Assembly: GCA_041584475.1 (NCBI GenBank)
Contig: JBFHDX010000086.1
Span: 1 to 16,063 of the forward strand
Direction of reading: 5' to 3'
Origin: JBFHDX01 sp041584475
Lineage (GTDB): Bacteria > Pseudomonadota > Alphaproteobacteria > UBA8366 > JADFVY01
Length of the DNA: 16,063 nt
Shown here: piece by piece, positions 13,825 to 16,063 of the stretch
Layout: each line of letters opens with the position of its first letter
Position numbering within the stretch: position 1 is the stretch's first letter
The notes under the pieces: generated by a model
Databases searched by the model: none
What the model was told of the DNA's origin: nothing
Seen by the model: only the letters and a program-made list of their open reading frames with translations
Program-made: the position numbers and the translations under genes

Positions 13825-14703
13825 TCAGCGTCGTCCGGCGTAGCGCTCGTCCTCTCCGTAGTAGTCCTCGAAGCCGACGAGGCGTCGCAGCTCCTCGAAC
13901 GAGAGCAGTCGGTCATCGGGGTGGCGGCCGGCCCTCATGTCGGCCAACGAATCGCGCATGGCCCGCATCGATGCCGACAGCAGCGTCAGCGGCCAGGCCA
14001 CCAGACGGTAACCGATCTCGTGCAGCGTCGCCGCCGGCAACACCGGGGTCTTCCCCTGCTCGACCATGTTCGCAAGATGCCTGCCGGGGACGGATTCGCA
14101 GATCCGCCGCATCTCCTCCTCGCTTTCCGGCGCCTCGACGAACAGCATGTCCGCGCCGGCCCGAGCGAACGCCTCCGCCCGGCGCAGCGCCTCGTCCATG
14201 CCGTGCGTCGTCCGGGCGTCGGTGCGCGCCAGAACCAGGATGCCGGCGCCCTCGTCGCGCGCGTCGACCGCCGCACGGATGCGCGCCACCGCCTCGTCGA
14301 ACCCGACCACTGATTTGCCGCGGGTGTGGCCGCAGCGTTTCGGCCACAGCTGATCCTCGATCATCACGGCCGCGAAGCCGGCCTGCGCGTAGCCGCGCAC
14401 CGTCCGCTTGACGTTGACCGCGTTGCCGTAGCCGGTGTCTCCGTCACCGATCACCGGGATATCGACCGCGGCGCAGATGTTGCGTCCCTGGTCGACGATC
14501 TCGCCGTAGGAGATGAGGCCGGTATCGGGAAGCCCGAGCCGCGCCGCTGAAACGGCGAAGCCGGACATGAACGTCGCATCGAAGCCGGCCGACTCGACGA
14601 GTTTCGCCGACAGCGGATCGAATATCGCCGGCAGCTCCACGATCCCGCCTCGATCGAGCAGGACGCGGAGCTTCCCGGCAGCGCTGGTGAGGGGGGCCGT
14701 CAT
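13825..14703 (-). CDS. Isocitrate lyase/PEP mutase superfamily lyase (2-methylisocitrate lyase-like)
   Basis: The 292-residue product is a TIM-barrel, Mg-dependent lyase of the isocitrate lyase/phosphoenolpyruvate mutase superfamily. Seen: FDPLSAKLVESAGFDATFMSG near the N-terminus, GDGDTGYGN with Asp87 and Asp89, IEDQ with Glu116, and KRCGH with Cys124, the catalytic cysteine shared by isocitrate and 2-methylisocitrate lyases (KRCGH in PrpB) but absent from oxaloacetate decarboxylase relatives. ARTDAR and FVEAPESEEE complete the barrel. Length matches PrpB (about 295). No prpC or prpD is present here, so methylcitrate-cycle membership is not shown; dimethylmalate lyase or another C-C lyase remains possible. 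Two in-frame ATGs (14709 and 14703) exist; the Shine-Dalgarno GGAG touches the first but lies 6 nt before the second, so 14703 is chosen. The gene is divergent from the membrane-protein pair. Confidence 0.85.
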   Translation of the reverse strand: MTAPLTSAAGKLRVLLDRGGIVELPAIFDPLSAKLVESAGFDATFMSGFAVSAARLGLPDTGLISYGEIVDQGRNICAAVDIPVIGDGDTGYGNAVNVKRTVRGYAQAGFAAVMIEDQLWPKRCGHTRGKSVVGFDEAVARIRAAVDARDEGAGILVLARTDARTTHGMDEALRRAEAFARAGADMLFVEAPESEEEMRRICESVPGRHLANMVEQGKTPVLPAATLHEIGYRLVAWPLTLLSASMRAMRDSLADMRAGRHPDDRLLSFEELRRLVGFEDYYGEDERYAGRR

Positions 14704-14709
14704 GGGCAT

Positions 14710-14713
14710 CTCC
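14710..14713 (-). promoter_or_regulatory. Ribosome binding site that decides the lyase start
   Basis: On the minus strand GGAG directly abuts the ATG at 14709 and stands 6 nt before the ATG at 14703. Zero spacing is not workable for initiation, so the second ATG is the likelier start. Confidence 0.6.
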
Positions 14714-14879
14714 GGTGCGATTGCGGCGGTATCGGCCGCGACTATACGCGGACGCGGCGGGCCGGTGCCAGACGTTCCGGACCGGTATACGCGCCCGATC
14801 GAGCGGCCACCGACGGCCCGGTCCGTTGCCGGTTCGCCGCCTTGCGTGCCCGAATTCGGCGGTGGCGTCCCTGATCCGT

Positions 14880-14908
14880 TTGCCGTGCGACGCCGCGTCG
14901 GCTATATG
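14880..14908 (+). promoter_or_regulatory. Candidate promoter for the membrane-protein pair
   Basis: TTGCCG (14880-14885) and TATATG (14903-14908) are spaced by 17 nt; each matches the housekeeping consensus at four of six positions. Transcription would start near 14915, just before the ribosome site GGGGGAG at 14917-14923, leaving a very short leader. The 224-nt divergent spacer (14704-14927) holds no gene. Motif-only call. Confidence 0.4.
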
Positions 14909-14927
14909 CTCGTCCCGGGGGAGTTCC

Positions 14928-15536
14928 ATGGCCGACGGAACAAGGACAGGGATGGTCCGGGACGGCGACGGCTCGGCCCGGCAAGCCGCGGCCGCGGGCC
15001 ACGGCGGCGTGCCGCTGCTGCGCCGGGCCCTGGGGCTGCTCGTCTTTCTCGCCGGTGGCGCCGTGTTCATCGGACTGCCGGTGCTCGCGTCGCTGTCGGT
15101 CATGCCCTACCTTTGGCCCGGCGCTGCCAGCGCTTGGTCCGGTTCGCCGCACGACCTCTACCTTCGCCTCGCGATGCTGCCCGGGCTGTTCTTCATGCAG
15201 ACGCAGATCTTCCCGCGCATGGCCTTCCAGTATCGCTTGACCGTACCGGACGCGCTGCTCGGGACGGCGGCCGTGCAGGGAGCCGGGCTCGTCGCCTGGT
15301 CGGGGTGCGGCGCCCTCGTCGCTGGCGGCGTGCTCGATGGCCCGGCGAGTGGTCTCACCATCGCCGCCGTCGCGGCTTCCTGTCTCGCCGGTACCGGTAT
15401 GGCGGCTTTCGCGACCGAGGCGCTGTTCGCGCGCCGGCGACGGCGGCGACGGGACGCCGCCCGGGCCGGGGTGCATGGCGATGGCGCGACCGGTATTGCG
15501 GGCGCGGACGAGCATCGCAAGGACCGGCAACGGTGA
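14928..15536 (+). CDS. Hypothetical multi-spanning membrane protein
   Basis: I do not recognise this 202-residue protein. After a polar Gly/Ala/Arg-rich N-terminus (1-33) come hydrophobic segments at about 35-57 (LGLLVFLAGGAVFIGLPVLA), 77-95 (weaker, LRLAMLPGLFFMQTQIF), 108-135 and 140-165, then a run of Arg (RRRRRRR, about 168-174) and a polar tail of about 28 residues. Three or four membrane passes are likely, with the Arg-rich tail in the cytoplasm by the positive-inside rule. The ATG at 14928 has a strong ribosome site 4 nt upstream (GGAG, 14920-14923); the open frame extends upstream to 14715, but that part is Arg-rich and non-coding in appearance. The TGA overlaps the GTG start of the next gene as GTGA, so the two are probably co-translated and may form a complex. 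Confidence 0.7.
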   Translation: MADGTRTGMVRDGDGSARQAAAAGHGGVPLLRRALGLLVFLAGGAVFIGLPVLASLSVMPYLWPGAASAWSGSPHDLYLRLAMLPGLFFMQTQIFPRMAFQYRLTVPDALLGTAAVQGAGLVAWSGCGALVAGGVLDGPASGLTIAAVAASCLAGTGMAAFATEALFARRRRRRRDAARAGVHGDGATGIAGADEHRKDRQR

Positions 15537-16057
15537 TCGGCGTTAGCGGCGAGCCGCAGCGGAACCACGCGGCACAACGGCCACCCTTTCCGTTGCCGCG
15601 CTGGGCCCGTGTCGTCGCCTTCATCGGGCTGTATGTGCTGACGGTCATTGGGTTGCACGAGCTCGAGGATTCGCTCGAATCGCTGCTTGGCGCCGCCGGA
15701 CTCGAGGGGGCATCGCTCTACGGCGTCGCGACCGTGGCCAGCCTCTTCATCGCGTTCTTGGGGCTCGCCAATCTGCTCTATGCCGACGGCAGCCGGCGCA
15801 ATCGCGGACTGTACATGACAGCCTGCAGCCTCGTCAGCATCATGGCGGCGTTCGCCGTCGCCACGGCAACCGTGATCGCGCTGCGCGCGACCACGCCCGA
15901 TATCGCGGGCAAGATGCTGGGGCAGGCCGTGATCGTCGTCACGACGACGCTGTCGCTGGCGGCCGGCGCGCTAGCGACGATCATCGCTACCCGCCGCCGA
16001 GAGCGCGACCGGGCTGCGGAGGACGCCCGCCCGCAATCTCCACCGAACTCAGGGTGA
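15533..16057 (+). CDS. Hypothetical four-helix membrane protein
   Basis: I do not recognise this 174-residue protein. Four clear hydrophobic segments are seen at about 24-44 (ARVVAFIGLYVLTVIGL), 62-85, 93-115 (MTACSLVSIMAAFAVATATV) and 128-150, with a cytoplasmic-looking RRRERDR at the end of the last helix and a short polar tail. An acidic loop (HELEDSLESLLG) follows the first helix. The open frame continues upstream for hundreds of codons, but in that region the preceding gene is read in another frame. GTG at 15533 is chosen because it overlaps the previous stop (GTGA) and has AAGGA at 15520-15524, 8 nt upstream. Stop at 16055-16057, six bases before the window end. Together with its partner it forms a small membrane operon of unknown role. 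Confidence 0.68.
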   Translation: MIGVSGEPQRNHAAQRPPFPLPRWARVVAFIGLYVLTVIGLHELEDSLESLLGAAGLEGASLYGVATVASLFIAFLGLANLLYADGSRRNRGLYMTACSLVSIMAAFAVATATVIALRATTPDIAGKMLGQAVIVVTTTLSLAAGALATIIATRRRERDRAAEDARPQSPPNSG

Positions 16058-16063
16058 GCGGCA

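Noticed and set aside
13716..13916. 67-residue N-terminal extension of the ACP-like protein
   Set aside because: Ser/Arg-rich, overlaps the lyase 3' end, and a strong ribosome site marks the start at 13715.
14747..14770. Possible sigma-54 promoter (TGGCAC on the minus strand) before the lyase gene
   Set aside because: The expected TTGC-type -12 element and GG-N10-GC spacing are absent.

Overview
The window is G+C-rich DNA (roughly two thirds G+C by eye) and looks like the chromosome of an alphaproteobacterium, possibly a Rhodospirillales-like lineage. The main evidence is the gene order at the left end. lpxC, bamD, recN and ligA in tight co-directional array is the familiar arrangement downstream of the alphaproteobacterial division cluster (ftsQ-ftsA-ftsZ). 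I see no insertion sequence, integrase, CRISPR array, tRNA or rRNA.

Left part (1-5437, + strand): the 3' part of lpxC (lipid A synthesis), bamD (outer-membrane protein assembly lipoprotein), recN (SMC-like recombination repair ATPase) and ligA (NAD-dependent DNA ligase). bamD and recN are 6 nt apart, and recN and ligA share an ATGA overlap. The lpxC-bamD gap carries two perfect palindromes and a possible promoter.

Middle part (5481-9417, + strand): an organic-acid catabolic set. It comprises a TcuA/CobZ-type FAD-dependent dehydrogenase, a PrpF/GalD-family tautomerase after a 452-nt gene-free gap, and a MhpD-like hydratase whose start lies inside the tautomerase gene. The hydratase keeps its expected lysine and metal ligands but carries a clear N-terminal export signal. 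No TcuB electron-transfer partner or TcuC transporter is present.

Right part, - strand (9469-14703; transcribed right to left): an ICL/PEP-mutase-superfamily lyase with an intact catalytic cysteine, a small acyl-carrier-protein-like protein with Thr where the phosphopantetheinylated Ser should be, an APC-family amino-acid permease, a long Xaa-Pro aminopeptidase, and a small two-helix membrane protein of visibly lower G+C. A strong hairpin separates the permease from the aminopeptidase.

Right end (14928-16057, + strand): two small multi-spanning membrane proteins of unknown function overlap by GTGA. They are divergently transcribed from the lyase across a 224-nt spacer with a plausible promoter.

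Most of the window is conventional. The parts most worth a second look are the Ser-less ACP-like protein, the exported hydratase and the TcuA-GalD/PrpF-hydratase combination.
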